A stretch of 64,000 nt of DNA from Subtercola sp. PAMC28395 (GTDB lineage: Bacteria > Actinomycetota > Actinomycetes > Actinomycetales > Microbacteriaceae): NCBI RefSeq assembly GCF_018889995.1, contig NZ_CP076547.1:2418001-2482000 (forward strand). The letters run 5' to 3'. Position numbers and translations under genes: made by a program. The notes under the pieces were generated by a model. The model saw only the letters and a program-made list of their open reading frames with translations. It was not told the DNA's origin and did not search any database. Below, one piece after another: positions 44,321 through 59,842 of the stretch; positions within the stretch are counted from its first letter, which is position 1; each line of letters begins with the position of its first letter.

Positions 44321-45770
44321 TTAGATCGCGATAGCGCGGTCTGTGGGGGAAACGGGGAATGGCAGTTCGGTGTCTCCTTCGAGATACCGGTCGACAGACG
44401 CTGCAGCGGCGCGCCCTTCGGCGATCGCCCAGACGATGAGCGACTGCCCCCGTCCGGCGTCGCCGGCGACGAAGATGCCGGGGATGCTCGTCTCGTAGTC
44501 CTTGTCGCGCTCGATCGCGCCGCGACCGTCGAAGACCGCGCCGACCTGTGACGAGAGGTCTGCGGACTCCGGGCCGGTGAAGCCCAGGGCGAGGAGCACC
44601 AGGTCAGCGGGAATCTCCCGCTCGGTGCCGGCCTTCGGCACGCGCCGCCCGTCGAGGTACTCGGTCTCGGCGACACGGATCGCACGAACCTCGCCGGATT
44701 CGTTGGAGAGGAACTCGACGGTGGAGGCGAGATAGACACGCTCGCCGCCCTCCTCGTGCGCACTCGAGACCTCGAAGAGATTCGGGAATGTCGGCCAGGG
44801 CTGGTTCTCTGTGCGCTCGTGCGGCGGCTGCTGCCCGATGGCCAGGTTCGTGACAGAGAGGGCCTGCTGCCGGTGTGCAGTACCGATGCAGTCTGCCCCG
44901 GTGTCGCCGCCGCCGAGAACGACGACATGCTTGCCTTCAGCGGTGATCTGGTCGTTGACCACGTCGCCGGCGCCGACCTTGTTGCCCTGAACCAGATACT
45001 CCATGGCGAAATGCACACCATCGAGGTCGCGCCCGGGAATGGCGAGGTCGCGCGGCACGGTGGCTCCCGTGCAGACGATGACGGCGTCGTAGCGAGACCG
45101 CAGCTCGGCCCAGGTGATGTCGACGCCGATGTTGATCCCAGCGCGGAAACGTGTTCCCTCGGCCATCATCTGCGTCAGACGCGACTCGAGGTGCTTCTTC
45201 TCCATCTTGAAGTCGGGAATGCCATAGCGCAGCAGACCGCCGATGCGGTCATCCCGCTCGTAGACAGCGACGGTGTGGCCGGCCCGGGTCAGCTGTTGTG
45301 CTGCTGCCAGCCCTGCGGGGCCTGAGCCCACGACGGCGACCGTCTTGCCGGTGAGTCGCTCCGGCGGGTGGGGTGTGACCCAGCCGTTGGCGAAGGCCTG
45401 GTCGATGATCGAGACCTCGACCTGCTTGATCGTCACTGCCGGCTGGTTGATGCCCAGAACGCACGAACTCTCGCAGGGGGCCGGGCACAGGCGGCCGGTG
45501 AACTCCGGGAAGTTGTTCGTCGCGTGCAGGCGCTCGATCGCCTGGCGCCCTTCGCCACGCCAGGTGAGGTCATTCCACTCGGGAATCAGATTGCCGAGCG
45601 GGCAACCCTGGTGACAGAACGGGATGCCGCAGTCCATGCAGCGACCGGCCTGGCGCCGGGTCTCAGACGGGTTCGCCGGTTCGTAGACCTCTTTCCAGTC
45701 CATGAGTCGAATGGGAACGGGCCGCCGCTTGGGCAGCTCACGCTCAGTGACTTTCAGGAATCCCTTGGGA

Positions 45771-45778
<8 letters not shown>
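44321..45778 (-). CDS. gltD: Glutamate synthase small subunit
   Basis: NADPH-binding beta subunit feeding electrons to GltB. 485 residues. The N-terminal cysteine-rich Fe-S region ([18 protein letters not shown] and [14 protein letters not shown]) is followed by an FAD site [17 protein letters not shown] and an NADPH site [15 protein letters not shown]. The C-terminal FAD motif is [19 protein letters not shown]. The GTG start overlaps the last 8 nt of gltB, so the two are translationally coupled. Normal length. Confidence 0.97.
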
Positions 45779-50456
<4,678 letters not shown>

Positions 50457-50567
50457 AAGAATCCATCCCCCCGGGTACATAACCGGGTTCTTCGTGATTG
50501 GGACGCCGGCGGCCCGAGGTGTGACAGGGGTGTGAACGATACGAGCGTATCGGATTCGGGCTTCTGG

Positions 50568-51647
50568 TTAAGCTGTGGGTTTTGTACGCGTCGCGCTTGT
50601 GGCGCTGGGTTCGAGGTCATTCTCAGTCGTGGTGCCAGCGTCTGAATCGGCCGAACTCTCGCCTGCCGCTGCTTCGACGGCACCGTCGCCGCGAAGTTCT
50701 TCGTCTGTGTATCTCTCACCCGAGTCTACCTCAGCGCCTGCTGGCGACCATGCAATGCCCGAACTGTACGGGGTGCGCTCCCGCCCAGGGTGGCGCTTGG
50801 TCTGCACGACGATGATGACGATACCGATGAGGATCGCCAGCCACGCCGCCCAGACATTGACCCGAACACCGAAGAAGATCTCGCTGGGGTCGACACGGAT
50901 GGTCTCCCAGACCGAGCGGCCCACGCCGTACCAGATGAGGTAGATGCCGAAGAGCTTGCCCCACTGCAGGGCCAGCTTCTTGCCGATGAAGAGCAGGAAA
51001 GCAACGCCGATGAGGTTCCAGATGACCTCGTAGAGGAAGGTCGGCTGAAAGAGCGTTCCCGGGGCCAGGCCGACGGGAATGGCCGGGTTGGGCTGGCCGT
51101 TCCAGGGGAAGGTTGCCGGGATCTCGAGGCCCCACCAGCCGTCGGTCGGGTTGCCGAAGAGTTCGTGGTTGAAGTAGTTGCCGAAACGGCCGAAGGCCTG
51201 CGCGAGCAGGAGCCCGGGCGCCAGGGCGTCAGCGAAGGTCCAGAACCGGATGCCCGACAGGCGGCAGCCGATCAGCGCACCGATCGCGCCGCCGATGAGG
51301 CCACCGAAGATGGCGATGCCGCCATTCCAGATGGCGAACACCTCCCACAGGTTGGCGCCGTCGTAGAAGTAGTCACCGGGGTGGGTGAGCACATGGAAGA
51401 CACGCGCGCCGATGATGCCGAGCGGCACGGCCCACAGGATGATGTCGAGCACGATGCCTGGCTCTGCACCTCGCTTCGTGAGCCTGCGCGACGTCAGGAT
51501 GGTCGCAGCGACGATGCCGATGAGGATGCAGATCGCATAGAACTTGATGTCGATCGTGAAAGGCAGGTTGATGCCCAGCGACTGGAGCCACCCCGAGATG
51601 TTCAGGGAATTGATCGTCGGGCTGGGAATGCTTTGCGGCACAAACAC
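50568..51647 (-). CDS. lgt: Prolipoprotein diacylglyceryl transferase
   Basis: Membrane enzyme adding diacylglycerol to lipobox cysteines. About 359 residues: family N terminus FVPQSIPSPTIN, helices from FYAICILIGIVAATIL, the Lgt signature region GARVFHVLTHPGDYF, GGIAIFGGLIGG, and the catalytic-type LLLAQAFGRFGNYFNHELFG. A 75-residue acidic, Ser/Thr-rich C-terminal tail is typical of actinobacterial Lgt. The start is uncertain: GTG at 51647 or 51641, or TTG at 51692. It lies downstream of trpA, a common actinobacterial arrangement. Confidence 0.94.
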   Translation of the reverse strand: MFVPQSIPSPTINSLNISGWLQSLGINLPFTIDIKFYAICILIGIVAATILTSRRLTKRGAEPGIVLDIILWAVPLGIIGARVFHVLTHPGDYFYDGANLWEVFAIWNGGIAIFGGLIGGAIGALIGCRLSGIRFWTFADALAPGLLLAQAFGRFGNYFNHELFGNPTDGWWGLEIPATFPWNGQPNPAIPVGLAPGTLFQPTFLYEVIWNLIGVAFLLFIGKKLALQWGKLFGIYLIWYGVGRSVWETIRVDPSEIFFGVRVNVWAAWLAILIGIVIIVVQTKRHPGRERTPYSSGIAWSPAGAEVDSGERYTDEELRGDGAVEAAAGESSADSDAGTTTENDLEPSATSATRTKPTA

Positions 51648-51819
51648 CTGGGTGGAAACCTTCCGTAGTGGGTCGTTGCCGTCAATGGGCAATCGGCAAG
51701 CCCAATCTTATGATGCGTCGTGTGCACCCGCGTGACACGGGTTCAGAACCTTCGAGGTCTCGCAGAATGATGCGGGCAGCGTGACGCTGGCACGTGACGC
51801 GCCGGGTTCGGCGGGGGCT

Positions 51820-52623
51820 TCAGCGCGCGGTGCCCCGTGCCAGAGCGGCGGCGACGCGCGCGACACCGGCAACACCGTCGTCGGAGAGGGCTCGAACGAG
51901 GGCAGAGCCCACGATCGCGCCATCGGCGTACGCCAGGATCTCGGCGATCTGGTCACTGGTCGAGATTCCGATGCCGACGCAGGCGCTGGTGGAGCCGGCC
52001 TCTCGCAGGCGGTCCACGAGAGTGCGTGCCGCCGCGTCGACGTCACCCCTGGCACCGGTGACGCCCATGGTCGAGACCACGTAGACAAAGCCACGGCTGT
52101 TGTCGACCGCGAGCTTCAGCCGATCATCCGTCGATGTCGGCGCAGCCAGGAAGACCCGGTCAAGGCCCGTGCGGTCGCTGGTCGCGAGCCACTCGCTTGC
52201 GGCGTCAGGTGTGAGATCGGGCGTGATGAGCCCGGCTCCCCCGGCCGAAACGAGATCGTCGGCGAAGCGATCGACGCCGTACTGCACGACCGGGTTGTAG
52301 TAGGTCATGAGCAGGATGGGAGCATCGACGCGCGAGCGGATGGCTTCGACGGCCGTGAAGGCGTCGCGCAGCCGGAAGCCGTTCTCGAGTGCCGTCTGGG
52401 TGGCTTTCTGGATGACCGGGCCATCCATCACCGGATCGGTGTACGGCAGCCCGAGCTCGAGCACATCGACGCCGTTCTCAACGAGCGCGACGGCGGCGTC
52501 GATGCTCGTCTCAAGCGTGGGGAACCCGACCGGCAAGTACCCGATCAGGGCACCGGCACGATCGACGCGGGCGTTCGTGATGGTCGTGGCGACGGGCGAG
52601 ATCGTCGTGGTGTGGTCGCTCAT
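51820..52623 (-). CDS. trpA: Tryptophan synthase alpha subunit
   Basis: Cleaves indole-3-glycerol phosphate to indole. 267 residues of TIM-barrel fold. Catalytic Glu in [21 protein letters not shown], Asp in the same segment, [25 protein letters not shown], the phosphate-binding loop [11 protein letters not shown], and GAIVGSALV. Its ATG overlaps the trpB stop (ATGA). Last trp gene before lgt. Confidence 0.97.
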   Translation of the reverse strand: MSDHTTTISPVATTITNARVDRAGALIGYLPVGFPTLETSIDAAVALVENGVDVLELGLPYTDPVMDGPVIQKATQTALENGFRLRDAFTAVEAIRSRVDAPILLMTYYNPVVQYGVDRFADDLVSAGGAGLITPDLTPDAASEWLATSDRTGLDRVFLAAPTSTDDRLKLAVDNSRGFVYVVSTMGVTGARGDVDAAARTLVDRLREAGSTSACVGIGISTSDQIAEILAYADGAIVGSALVRALSDDGVAGVARVAAALARGTAR

Positions 52624-53948
52624 CGCTGGGTTCCCTCGCCCTTGGCCAGTTCTCTGGCATCGCGGTCGAGTTCGGCGACCTCTTCTGCCCCGCTCTCGAG
52701 TTCGCTCGAGAGGTCGGTGAGTTCGAGTTCGCTGGCGACGAGGGCGGCCTCGTCGAGCACACCGAAGTAGCGTCCCGCCGTCTCGACGTCTTTGTCACCG
52801 CGGCCGCTGAGATTGATGAGGATGGTGGCATCGGGGCCGAGTTCGCGGCCGAGCGTCAACGCACCTGCCAGCGCGTGCGCCGATTCGATGGCAGGAATGA
52901 TCCCCTCTGTCTGGCAGAGCAGGCGGAAGGCCGACATGGCTTCGCCGTCAGTGACAGGCAGGTAGCTTGCGCGCCCGATGGAGGCGAGCCAGGCGTGCTC
53001 GGGCCCGACCCCTGGGTAGTCGAGGCCGGCGGAGATGGAGTGCGAATCGAGCGTCTGGCCGTCGTCGTCCTGCAGCATGAGGCTGCGCGAGCCGTGGAGC
53101 ACCCCGGGGCGGCCCATGGTGATCGTTGCCGCGTGGCGCAGGGTGTCGACGCCGTCTCCCGCTGCCTCATAGCCGTAGAGCGCGACGTCGGGGTCGTCGA
53201 GGAACGCGTGGAAGATGCCGATGGCATTCGAGCCACCACCGACGCAGGCGACGACGGCGTCAGGCAGTGAGCCCGTCAGCGCCAGGACCTGCTCGCGAGC
53301 CTCTTCGCCGATGATCTTGTGGAAGTCGCGCACCATCACGGGGAAGGGATGCGGCCCCGCAACGGTGCCGAGCAGGTAGTGTGTGTCGCCGACGTTGGCA
53401 ACCCAGTCGCGGAATGCTTCGTTCAGCGCGTCTTTCAACGTGCGGGTGCCCGTCGTCACCGGGACGACCTCAGCACCGAGCAGACGCATGCGAGCCACAT
53501 TCAGCGCCTGGCGCTCGGTGTCGACCTCGCCCATGTACACCACGCAGCTCATACCGAACAGCGCGGCGGCCGTTGCCGTGGCGACACCGTGTTGGCCCGC
53601 GCCGGTTTCGGCGATGAGGCGGGTCTTGCCGAGTCGCTTGGCGAGCAACGCCTGGCCGAGCACGTTGTTGATCTTGTGCGAACCGGTGTGGTTCAGGTCT
53701 TCACGCTTCAGGATGATGCGGGCTCCGCCCGCATACTCGGCGAAACGCCTGGCCTCGGTGATGATCGAGGGCCGGCCGGTGTAGGTGCGGTGGAGTTCGG
53801 CCAGTTCGGCGGCGAACGACGGGTCGTTCTTCGCTTCGTCGTAGGCAGCGCTGATCTCGTCGAGCGCAGCGATGAGCGACTCCGGCATGAACCTGCCCCC
53901 GAACTCGCCGAAGAACGGCCCGTTCTCGTCACGCAGGTGGGTGGTCAT
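52620..53948 (-). CDS. trpB: Tryptophan synthase beta subunit
   Basis: PLP enzyme joining indole and serine. 442 residues. The PLP lysine lies in [32 protein letters not shown], the phosphate-binding [15 protein letters not shown] and [20 protein letters not shown] are all intact. A C-terminal extension of about 40 residues, rich in Glu and Leu ([19 protein letters not shown]), goes beyond the usual end. It overlaps trpC upstream and trpA downstream by 4 nt each. Confidence 0.97.
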   Translation of the reverse strand: MTTHLRDENGPFFGEFGGRFMPESLIAALDEISAAYDEAKNDPSFAAELAELHRTYTGRPSIITEARRFAEYAGGARIILKREDLNHTGSHKINNVLGQALLAKRLGKTRLIAETGAGQHGVATATAAALFGMSCVVYMGEVDTERQALNVARMRLLGAEVVPVTTGTRTLKDALNEAFRDWVANVGDTHYLLGTVAGPHPFPVMVRDFHKIIGEEAREQVLALTGSLPDAVVACVGGGSNAIGIFHAFLDDPDVALYGYEAAGDGVDTLRHAATITMGRPGVLHGSRSLMLQDDDGQTLDSHSISAGLDYPGVGPEHAWLASIGRASYLPVTDGEAMSAFRLLCQTEGIIPAIESAHALAGALTLGRELGPDATILINLSGRGDKDVETAGRYFGVLDEAALVASELELTDLSSELESGAEEVAELDRDARELAKGEGTQR

Positions 53949-54718
53949 GAGACTCCTAGGAATTCTTCGAGGGTGCGTGCAGGGTCGCCGGTGACGAGTG
54001 CTTCGCCGACGAGCACGACGTCGGCCCCGCTCGAGCGGTAGTGGCTGACGTCGGCAGCGGTCTTCACTGCGGATTCTGCAACGCGGATGATGCCGGCCGG
54101 GATGCGGTCGGCGAGGCGGCCGAACAGGTCGCTGTCGAGTTCGAACGTCGACAGGTTTCGGGCGTTGACGCCGATGAGCGAGGCGCCGAGGTCGAGGGCG
54201 CGTTCGACCTCATCAGCTGAATGGGTCTCGACCAGCGCAGTCATTCCGAGTTCATTGATGAACTCATGCAGGTGCAGCAGTGTCGACTGGTCGAGCGCGG
54301 CCACGATGAGCAGAACCAGGTCGGCGCCCGCTGCACGCGCTTCGAGCACCTGGTAGTCGAGGGTCACGAAGTCCTTGCGGAGAACGGGTACCGAGACGGC
54401 CTGCCGAACCAGCACCAGGTCTTCGAGGGAGCCCTTGAACTTGCGGCCTTCCGTCAGCACGCTGATTGCACTCGCGCCGGCCGACTGGTAGGTCGAGGCC
54501 AGCGCTGCGGGGTCGGTGATCGCCGCCAGCGCGCCGCGCGACGGACTGGCACGTTTGACTTCGGCGATGATCTTGACACGTTCGGCCGGAGCCAGGAAGG
54601 CCAGGGCGTCGAGCGCCGGCTCCTGGGCGAGAGCGGCACGTTCGACATCGTCGTAGCTGACGAGAAGACGCCGGGCTTCCGCGTCTTCAGCGGCCCCGGC
54701 ACTCAGAGAGGAGAGCAC
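53945..54718 (-). CDS. trpC: Indole-3-glycerol phosphate synthase
   Basis: Ring closure of the anthranilate-derived ribulotide. 257 residues with [17 protein letters not shown] (catalytic Lys), [74 protein letters not shown] and [14 protein letters not shown] use the GTG at 54718, 5 nt after the preceding stop. A longer open frame upstream overlaps the small membrane-protein gene and looks non-coding (very Arg-rich). Confidence 0.96.
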   Translation of the reverse strand: MLSSLSAGAAEDAEARRLLVSYDDVERAALAQEPALDALAFLAPAERVKIIAEVKRASPSRGALAAITDPAALASTYQSAGASAISVLTEGRKFKGSLEDLVLVRQAVSVPVLRKDFVTLDYQVLEARAAGADLVLLIVAALDQSTLLHLHEFINELGMTALVETHSADEVERALDLGASLIGVNARNLSTFELDSDLFGRLADRIPAGIIRVAESAVKTAADVSHYRSSGADVVLVGEALVTGDPARTLEEFLGVS

Positions 54719-54723
54719 TGGAG

Positions 54724-54954
54724 TTAGTGCCCCCTGGCAGCGGTCTTCGCCCCGTCGACGCCGTAGCCTGCTTTGGCGAGGCCGTACCCCACCAGCAGGC
54801 CGACGACGAGGAGCACTGCCGAGGCCCAGACCAGCCAGACGATGGAGAGGAAGAAAGCGAGGGTGCCGATCGCGAATGCGACCAGCATGATCACGACCGC
54901 CGTCCACGATGCGATGGAACTGCCGTGGCCGGGCTCAGATGACTCAATGCTCAT
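54724..54954 (-). CDS. Small trp-linked membrane protein (DUF6704/HGxxPAAW type)
   Basis: 76 residues with two membrane helices (WTAVVIMLVAFAIGTLAF and LVWASAVLLVVGLLVGYGL). Near its N terminus it has GHGSSIASWTAV, a variant of the HGxxPAAWTAV motif of this actinobacterial family. A strong AAGGAG stands 4 nt before the ATG. It lies between the other trp-linked membrane protein and trpC. Function unknown. Confidence 0.88.
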   Translation of the reverse strand: MSIESSEPGHGSSIASWTAVVIMLVAFAIGTLAFFLSIVWLVWASAVLLVVGLLVGYGLAKAGYGVDGAKTAARGH

Positions 54955-55039
54955 GGTGCTCCTTGAAGATGTGCGTGGGTCGGCGACCAGTCTATCGGGT
55001 GCCGAATTGCCGTGCAGTTCAGATGCGCTGCCCGGAATG

Positions 55040-55816
55040 TCAGTTGGTGGGGTCGACTCCGCGGCTGAGACTGTCCCAGCTGTCGACGGCCCGGGTACGG
55101 TCTGACTCGGCTTTCGCGTCGAGGTCGACCGGCACCCCTGTCTCTGCCGATGCGGTGGTCGAGGGAGCGGAGTCCCCGGCTGTTTCGTGGCCGACAGGCG
55201 CAGCGGCACTGTTCTCGGTCTCGGGCCCCACCGATCCGAGATTCGCCTCGACCAGTGTGGCCGGGCTGGCTGACGTTCGCCCGGTCTCATCGGCGAACTG
55301 CACCGGCTGGTACTTTCGACCCGATACTGGCCACCGGCGGAACGTCACGACGATCAGGATGCCCGTCACGGCCATCAGCGCACCCGCGACGGCCGCGACC
55401 CACGGCCAGGGGGTCGACCCTGTCGACTGGGCGATGGCCAGGATCGAGCTGCTCCCCGCCACGCCGGTGGCACTGGTCACAGCCGACTGACCGGCCAGAA
55501 CGGGGTCTGCCAGAGCCGCGGCGGAGGAGGCGAGTATTGACAGGCCGAGCACGAGTTCGAGCAGGCCGAGGATGATCCTGATGACGGGCCCTGCGATCGC
55601 CAGCGCTGCCGAGAGTGCGAGGCCCGCAAGAGCAAGGGCCGAGAGAGCCGGAGCGGCAGCGGCACCCTGAACCGTGACCGTGAGAGTGTCTCCGGCACGG
55701 CCCTGAGCCGTCAGTGTGAACCACGGTTGCGACCACGACAGGAACACCAGGGCACTCCACGCGACGACGGCGAGGATGCTCAGGGATTTGACCCGGCGAA
55801 GCGGTGCCCCGGTCAT
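55040..55816 (-). CDS. Trp-region conserved membrane protein (TIGR02234 type)
   Basis: 258 residues with four predicted helices: SILAVVAWSALVFLSW, APALSALALAGLALSAAL, IILGLLELVLGLSILASSA and WPWVAAVAGALMAVTGIL. A 90-residue polar cytoplasmic tail follows. QPWFTLTA after the first helix is typical of the trp-associated membrane protein family found next to trpE in actinobacteria. The start overlaps the trpE stop by 4 nt. Function unknown. Confidence 0.9.
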   Translation of the reverse strand: MTGAPLRRVKSLSILAVVAWSALVFLSWSQPWFTLTAQGRAGDTLTVTVQGAAAAPALSALALAGLALSAALAIAGPVIRIILGLLELVLGLSILASSAAALADPVLAGQSAVTSATGVAGSSSILAIAQSTGSTPWPWVAAVAGALMAVTGILIVVTFRRWPVSGRKYQPVQFADETGRTSASPATLVEANLGSVGPETENSAAAPVGHETAGDSAPSTTASAETGVPVDLDAKAESDRTRAVDSWDSLSRGVDPTN

Positions 55817-57381
55817 CCGACTCTCTTCATGGCATTGGCGATCGCCACGGCGCGAAGGGGCGCCGCGGCCTTGTTCTGGGATTCGAGGAACTCAGAGGCG
55901 GGGTCGGAGTCCGCGACGAGACCGCCACCGGCCTGAACGTGGGCCACGCCGCCGGCGATCACCGCGGTACGGATCGCGATGGCGAGATCTGCTCCGCCGG
56001 CGAAGTCGAAATACCCGACCACCCCACCGTAGACGCCGCGCTGCGCTGGTTCGAGGTCATCGATGATCTGTAGCGCACGCGGTTTCGGGGCACCAGAGAG
56101 GGTGCCGGCTGGGAAGGTCGCTCGGAACACATCGATCGCCGTAACCTCGGGGGCGAGAATCCCCTCGACCGACGACACGATGTGCATGATGTGACTGAAC
56201 CGCTCGATGCGCATGAACTCGGTGACCTCGACCGATCCCGCTTCGCAGACCTTCAGCAGGTCGTTGCGCGCGAGGTCGACGAGCATCAGGTGCTCGGCCT
56301 TCTCTTTGGGGTCTGCCAGCAGCTCGCTCTCGAAATTCAGGTCTTCGTCGACTCCGCGGCCGCGCGGGCGTGAACCGGCGATCGGGTGGGTGAATGCGCG
56401 ACCCTCTTCGACCTTGACCAGCGCCTCGGGGCTCGAACCGACAATGGCGTACGGCTGCCGAGACGGGGATTCGAGGTTCAGCAGGTACATGTACGGGCTC
56501 GGGTTGAGGGTTCTGAGCACGCGGTAGACCTCGATCGGCTCCGCGCTGCAGGCCAGGTCGAAGCGCTGCGAGATGACCACCTGAAAGATGTCGCCCTCGC
56601 GGATGTGCTCTTTGGCCACCTCGATCGAGTCGAGGAAATCGGGGCGCGTGGTGCGGGCATCCGGGGTCGCAGCCAGCGAGAAATCCGCCTCTGCAAGCCA
56701 GGCCTCTGCCGGTTTCGCCAGGCGATACTGCATCGAATCCAGCCGTGCAACGGCGTCGCGCCAGAGTTCGTCGGGGTCGGCGTTCCTGCCGCCGGAATCG
56801 CCGGATCCCCCCGCAACATCGCCGTCGGCGAGCACCGTTGAGACCAGGGTCACCGTGCCGAGCAGGTGGTCGACAGCGATCAGGTCGGAGACGAACGACA
56901 GCGCCTGGCACGGCACAGCGAAATCGGCCGGCGGCCGGTTGGGAAGGTGTTCGATCTGGCGCACCGTCTCCCAGCCGATGAACCCCACGAGTCCTCCGGT
57001 CAGGGGAGGGTGCCCCTCGATGGCAGGTGTCTTCCACTCTTCGTAGAGCTCGGCCAGCGCCTCGAGCGGCCCGCTCGGCATTCCGTGGGGGAATGCCCGG
57101 GCTGTGTTGAGCCCGGATCCCATCCACACAGCGCGGTCACCGTCTGCACTCAGCACGCCGTAGCTCGACACGCCGATGAACGAGAACCGCGACCACACGC
57201 CGCCCTGTCCCGCAGATTCGAGCAGGAAGGTGCCAGGGCGGTTGTCGCTCAGTTTGCGGTAGATGCCGATCGGCGTCTCACCGTCGGCGAAGAGCGTGCG
57301 AATGACCGGGATCACCCGGTGGGTGTTCAGGAGTCGGTCGAACTCTTCGCGAGTCGTCGAGCTCGGGGTGCTGGGTGCCAT
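55813..57381 (-). CDS. trpE: Anthranilate synthase component I
   Basis: Converts chorismate to anthranilate, first committed step to tryptophan. 522 residues. N-terminal feedback-site segment LLESAGQGGVWSRFSFIG. Chorismate-binding core: EHIREGDIFQVVISQRFDL, SPYMYLLNLESP, IAGSRPRGR, EHLMLVDLARNDL, HIVSSVEG, FPAGTLSGAPKPRALQII and YGGVVGYFDFAGG. AGGAA lies 5 nt before the ATG. The amidotransferase trpG and trpD are not in the window. Only 39 bp separate it from hisI. Confidence 0.97.
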   Translation of the reverse strand: MAPSTPSSTTREEFDRLLNTHRVIPVIRTLFADGETPIGIYRKLSDNRPGTFLLESAGQGGVWSRFSFIGVSSYGVLSADGDRAVWMGSGLNTARAFPHGMPSGPLEALAELYEEWKTPAIEGHPPLTGGLVGFIGWETVRQIEHLPNRPPADFAVPCQALSFVSDLIAVDHLLGTVTLVSTVLADGDVAGGSGDSGGRNADPDELWRDAVARLDSMQYRLAKPAEAWLAEADFSLAATPDARTTRPDFLDSIEVAKEHIREGDIFQVVISQRFDLACSAEPIEVYRVLRTLNPSPYMYLLNLESPSRQPYAIVGSSPEALVKVEEGRAFTHPIAGSRPRGRGVDEDLNFESELLADPKEKAEHLMLVDLARNDLLKVCEAGSVEVTEFMRIERFSHIMHIVSSVEGILAPEVTAIDVFRATFPAGTLSGAPKPRALQIIDDLEPAQRGVYGGVVGYFDFAGGADLAIAIRTAVIAGGVAHVQAGGGLVADSDPASEFLESQNKAAAPLRAVAIANAMKRVG

Positions 57382-57420
57382 CGCTGTTCCTGTTGGTAGG
57401 AGTGTGCTCGGGATCTGAGA

Positions 57421-57849
57421 CTACTCGGGGCCGGCCGTGATGCCGCTGTCGGGGGACGTCTCCGTGTGGATTTCACTTCCGGCCCGACTCGCGAACCCCG
57501 TCTCGGGTGCGAGAACGTCGCCGTCGAAGCAGGTGCGCGTACCGGTGTGGCAGGCAACGCCGACCTGCTCTACCGTGACCAGGAGCGTATCGCCATCACA
57601 GTCGAGAGCCGCCGCACGAACGAACTGCGCGTGCCCGGAGGTGTCGCCCTTTCGCCAGTATTCCTGCCTCGACCTCGACCAGAACGTCACCCGGCCGCTC
57701 GTGTACGTGCGCCGAAGCGCTTCGGCGTCCATCCAGCCAAGCATGAGTACTTCAGAAGTGTCGAACTGCTGGATGATCGCCGGCAGCAGGCCCTGGTCGT
57801 TGAACGTGGCCCGGCTGATCACCGAGTCGACGTCGAGCGCGAAGCTCAT
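57421..57849 (-). CDS. hisI: Phosphoribosyl-AMP cyclohydrolase
   Basis: Third step of histidine synthesis. 142 residues, stand-alone His[37 protein letters not shown], the metal-binding [16 protein letters not shown], and [12 protein letters not shown] with its cysteines. The start overlaps the hisF stop (ATGA). Confidence 0.96.
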   Translation of the reverse strand: MSFALDVDSVISRATFNDQGLLPAIIQQFDTSEVLMLGWMDAEALRRTYTSGRVTFWSRSRQEYWRKGDTSGHAQFVRAAALDCDGDTLLVTVEQVGVACHTGTRTCFDGDVLAPETGFASRAGSEIHTETSPDSGITAGPE

Positions 57850-58607
57850 CGCACCACCACCCCGCTTTCTGCAAGCGCCGACTTCACGTCAGCGATGGTC
57901 AATTGTCTGTTGTGGAAGACCGATGCGGCCAGCACTGCGTCAGCGCCGGCGGCGATCGCCTCGGGAAAATCGCTGGTGCGGCCCGCTCCCCCTGAGGCGA
58001 TCACCGGAACTGAACTCACCTGGCGCATCAAGGCGATGAGTTCGAGGTCATAGCCGTCTTTGGTGCCGTCGGCATCGATCGAGTTGACGAGGAGTTCGCC
58101 GGCGCCGAGTTCGATGGCACGTGATGCCCAGGCCAGCGCATCCAGCTCAGTGTCACGGCGACCGCCGTGGGTGGTGACGATGAAGCCCGATTCGGTGTTG
58201 CCGCCACGCTTGACGTCGAGCGAGAGTACGAGCACCTGCGCGCCGAAGCGGTCGGCGATGTCGCCGAGGAGTTCGGGGCGCGCGATGGCGGCGCTGTTGA
58301 CCCCGACCTTGTCTGCGCCGCTGGCCAGCAGCCGTGCGACGTCTTCGGGGCTTCGGACTCCCCCGCCGACGGTCAGGGGAATGAAGACCTGTTCGGCGGT
58401 GCGGCGCACGATGTCGTACGTCGTGGCCCGCTCGTCGACAGTGGCCGTGACATCGAGAAAGGTGATCTCGTCTGCGCCCTGCGCGGCGTAGAGGGTTGCG
58501 AGCTCGACCGGATCACCTGCGTCACGCAGGTTCTCGAAATTGATGCCCTTCACGACGCGGCCGCCGGCGACGTCGAGGCACGGGATGACGCGCACTGCGA
58601 GTGACAC
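57846..58607 (-). CDS. hisF: Imidazole glycerol phosphate synthase cyclase subunit
   Basis: Makes imidazole glycerol phosphate and AICAR using ammonia from HisH. 253-residue TIM barrel with [18 protein letters not shown] (catalytic Asp11), [48 protein letters not shown] with the second catalytic Asp, and [11 protein letters not shown] start 9 bp after hisG. The glutaminase partner hisH is not in the window. Confidence 0.97.
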   Translation of the reverse strand: MSLAVRVIPCLDVAGGRVVKGINFENLRDAGDPVELATLYAAQGADEITFLDVTATVDERATTYDIVRRTAEQVFIPLTVGGGVRSPEDVARLLASGADKVGVNSAAIARPELLGDIADRFGAQVLVLSLDVKRGGNTESGFIVTTHGGRRDTELDALAWASRAIELGAGELLVNSIDADGTKDGYDLELIALMRQVSSVPVIASGGAGRTSDFPEAIAAGADAVLAASVFHNRQLTIADVKSALAESGVVVR

Positions 58608-58616
58608 GGCCTGTGC

Positions 58617-59456
58617 CTACATTCTCACGGCGTGGATGGGGCTCACCAGGATGGCGCGTGCGCCGACCTCCCAGAGTGCGTCCATCACGAGGTTCATGTC
58701 CAGGCGCGGCACCATGGCGCGTACAGCGACCCAGTCGGGGTCGGCCAGCGGCGAGATCGTGGGTGATTCGATGCCGGGAGTCAGCGCCGCCGCGGCGTCG
58801 AGGAGCGCGCGGGGAACGTCGTAGTCCATCAGCACATACTGGCGCGCGACCAGCACACCCTGCAGGCGTCGCTGCAGAGTGTCTGCACCCGGCTTCTGCA
58901 CACCGGAGCTGATGAGCACGGCAGTGGATTCGAGGATGACCGGGCCGAAGATCTCGAGCCCTGCCTTGCGCAGGGTGCTGCCAGTCGAGACGACGTCGGC
59001 CACAGCATCCGCCACCCCCAGTCGCACAGCGGACTCGACGGCGCCGTCGAGCTTCACCAGAGTGGCTGTGACGTTCGACTTGGCGAGGAACGCGGCGACG
59101 AGCCCGGGGTAACTGGTGGCCACGCGGCGGCCCTGCAGCTGGCTCAGCGAGTCGAACGTCTTCGGCGGGGCGGCGAAGCGAAAGGTCGACTCACCGAAGT
59201 TCAGCTCGGCGATCTCGGTCGCTGTCGACTCCGAGTCGAGCAGCAGGTCACGGCCGGTGATGCCGATGTCGAGGGCACCGGAGCCGACGTAGGTCGCGAT
59301 GTCGCGCGGCCGGAGGTAGAAGAACTCCACATCGTTCTTCGGGTCCTGGGTGACGAGCTCGCGCGGGTCGCGGCGGCCGTGGTAGCCCGCCTCTGCGAGC
59401 ATCTGAGCGGCGGTCTCTGACAGGGAACCCTTGTTGGGCACCGCGATTTTCAGCAT
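58617..59456 (-). CDS. hisG: ATP phosphoribosyltransferase (long form)
   Basis: First, feedback-inhibited step of histidine synthesis. 279 residues, the long form with a C-terminal regulatory domain (about 205-279). IAVPNKGSLSETAAQML, VGSGALDIGITGRDLL, RVATSYPGLVAAFLAKSNV and the PRPP loop VADVVSTGSTLRKAGLE are all present. It follows hisE by 86 bp. Confidence 0.96.
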   Translation of the reverse strand: MLKIAVPNKGSLSETAAQMLAEAGYHGRRDPRELVTQDPKNDVEFFYLRPRDIATYVGSGALDIGITGRDLLLDSESTATEIAELNFGESTFRFAAPPKTFDSLSQLQGRRVATSYPGLVAAFLAKSNVTATLVKLDGAVESAVRLGVADAVADVVSTGSTLRKAGLEIFGPVILESTAVLISSGVQKPGADTLQRRLQGVLVARQYVLMDYDVPRALLDAAAALTPGIESPTISPLADPDWVAVRAMVPRLDMNLVMDALWEVGARAILVSPIHAVRM

Positions 59457-59542
59457 TTCGTGTCTTTCAGGTTTTCGTCCGGACGTGCCGTGCGAAGTTC
59501 AGTGGGTTCGTCTTGTGCGGCGGGGACGCACGAGACAATTTG

Positions 59543-59806
59543 TTACAGGTGCCGGTAGATGTCGGCTGGCGAAAGGCCCTTGGCCAGCATCAGGACCTGT
59601 AGGTGGTAGAGCAGCTGCGAGATCTCTTCGGCCGTCTCGGTGTCGCTCTGGTACTCCGCGGCCATCCAGACTTCGGCCGCCTCTTCGACGATCTTCTTGC
59701 CGATGGCATGCACGCCGGCATCGAGTTCGCGCACGGTGCCGGAACCCTCGGGCCGCAGCGCCTGCTTCTCGCTGAGCTCACTGAACAGTTCGTCGAAGGT
59801 CTTCAC
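59543..59806 (-). CDS. hisE: Phosphoribosyl-ATP pyrophosphohydrolase
   Basis: Second step of histidine synthesis. 87 residues. The helical MazG-like fold is marked by the metal-binding [18 protein letters not shown] and [19 protein letters not shown]. It is separate from hisI, as in other actinobacteria. Confidence 0.95.
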   Translation of the reverse strand: MKTFDELFSELSEKQALRPEGSGTVRELDAGVHAIGKKIVEEAAEVWMAAEYQSDTETAEEISQLLYHLQVLMLAKGLSPADIYRHL

Positions 59807-59842
59807 AGTTCAAGGGTACCGGCAAGAGCCAGCTGTCAGCGT

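Noticed and set aside
54719..54907. Upstream extension of trpC
   Set aside because: Arg-rich shadow of the small membrane-protein gene in another frame.
54955..55290. Upstream extension of the small trp-linked membrane protein
   Set aside because: The ATG at 54954 has a strong AAGGAG; the extra sequence overlaps the upstream gene and is low-complexity.
57382..57420. Trp leader peptide or T-box before trpE
   Set aside because: Only 39 bp separate hisI and trpE and no Trp-codon run or structured leader is visible.
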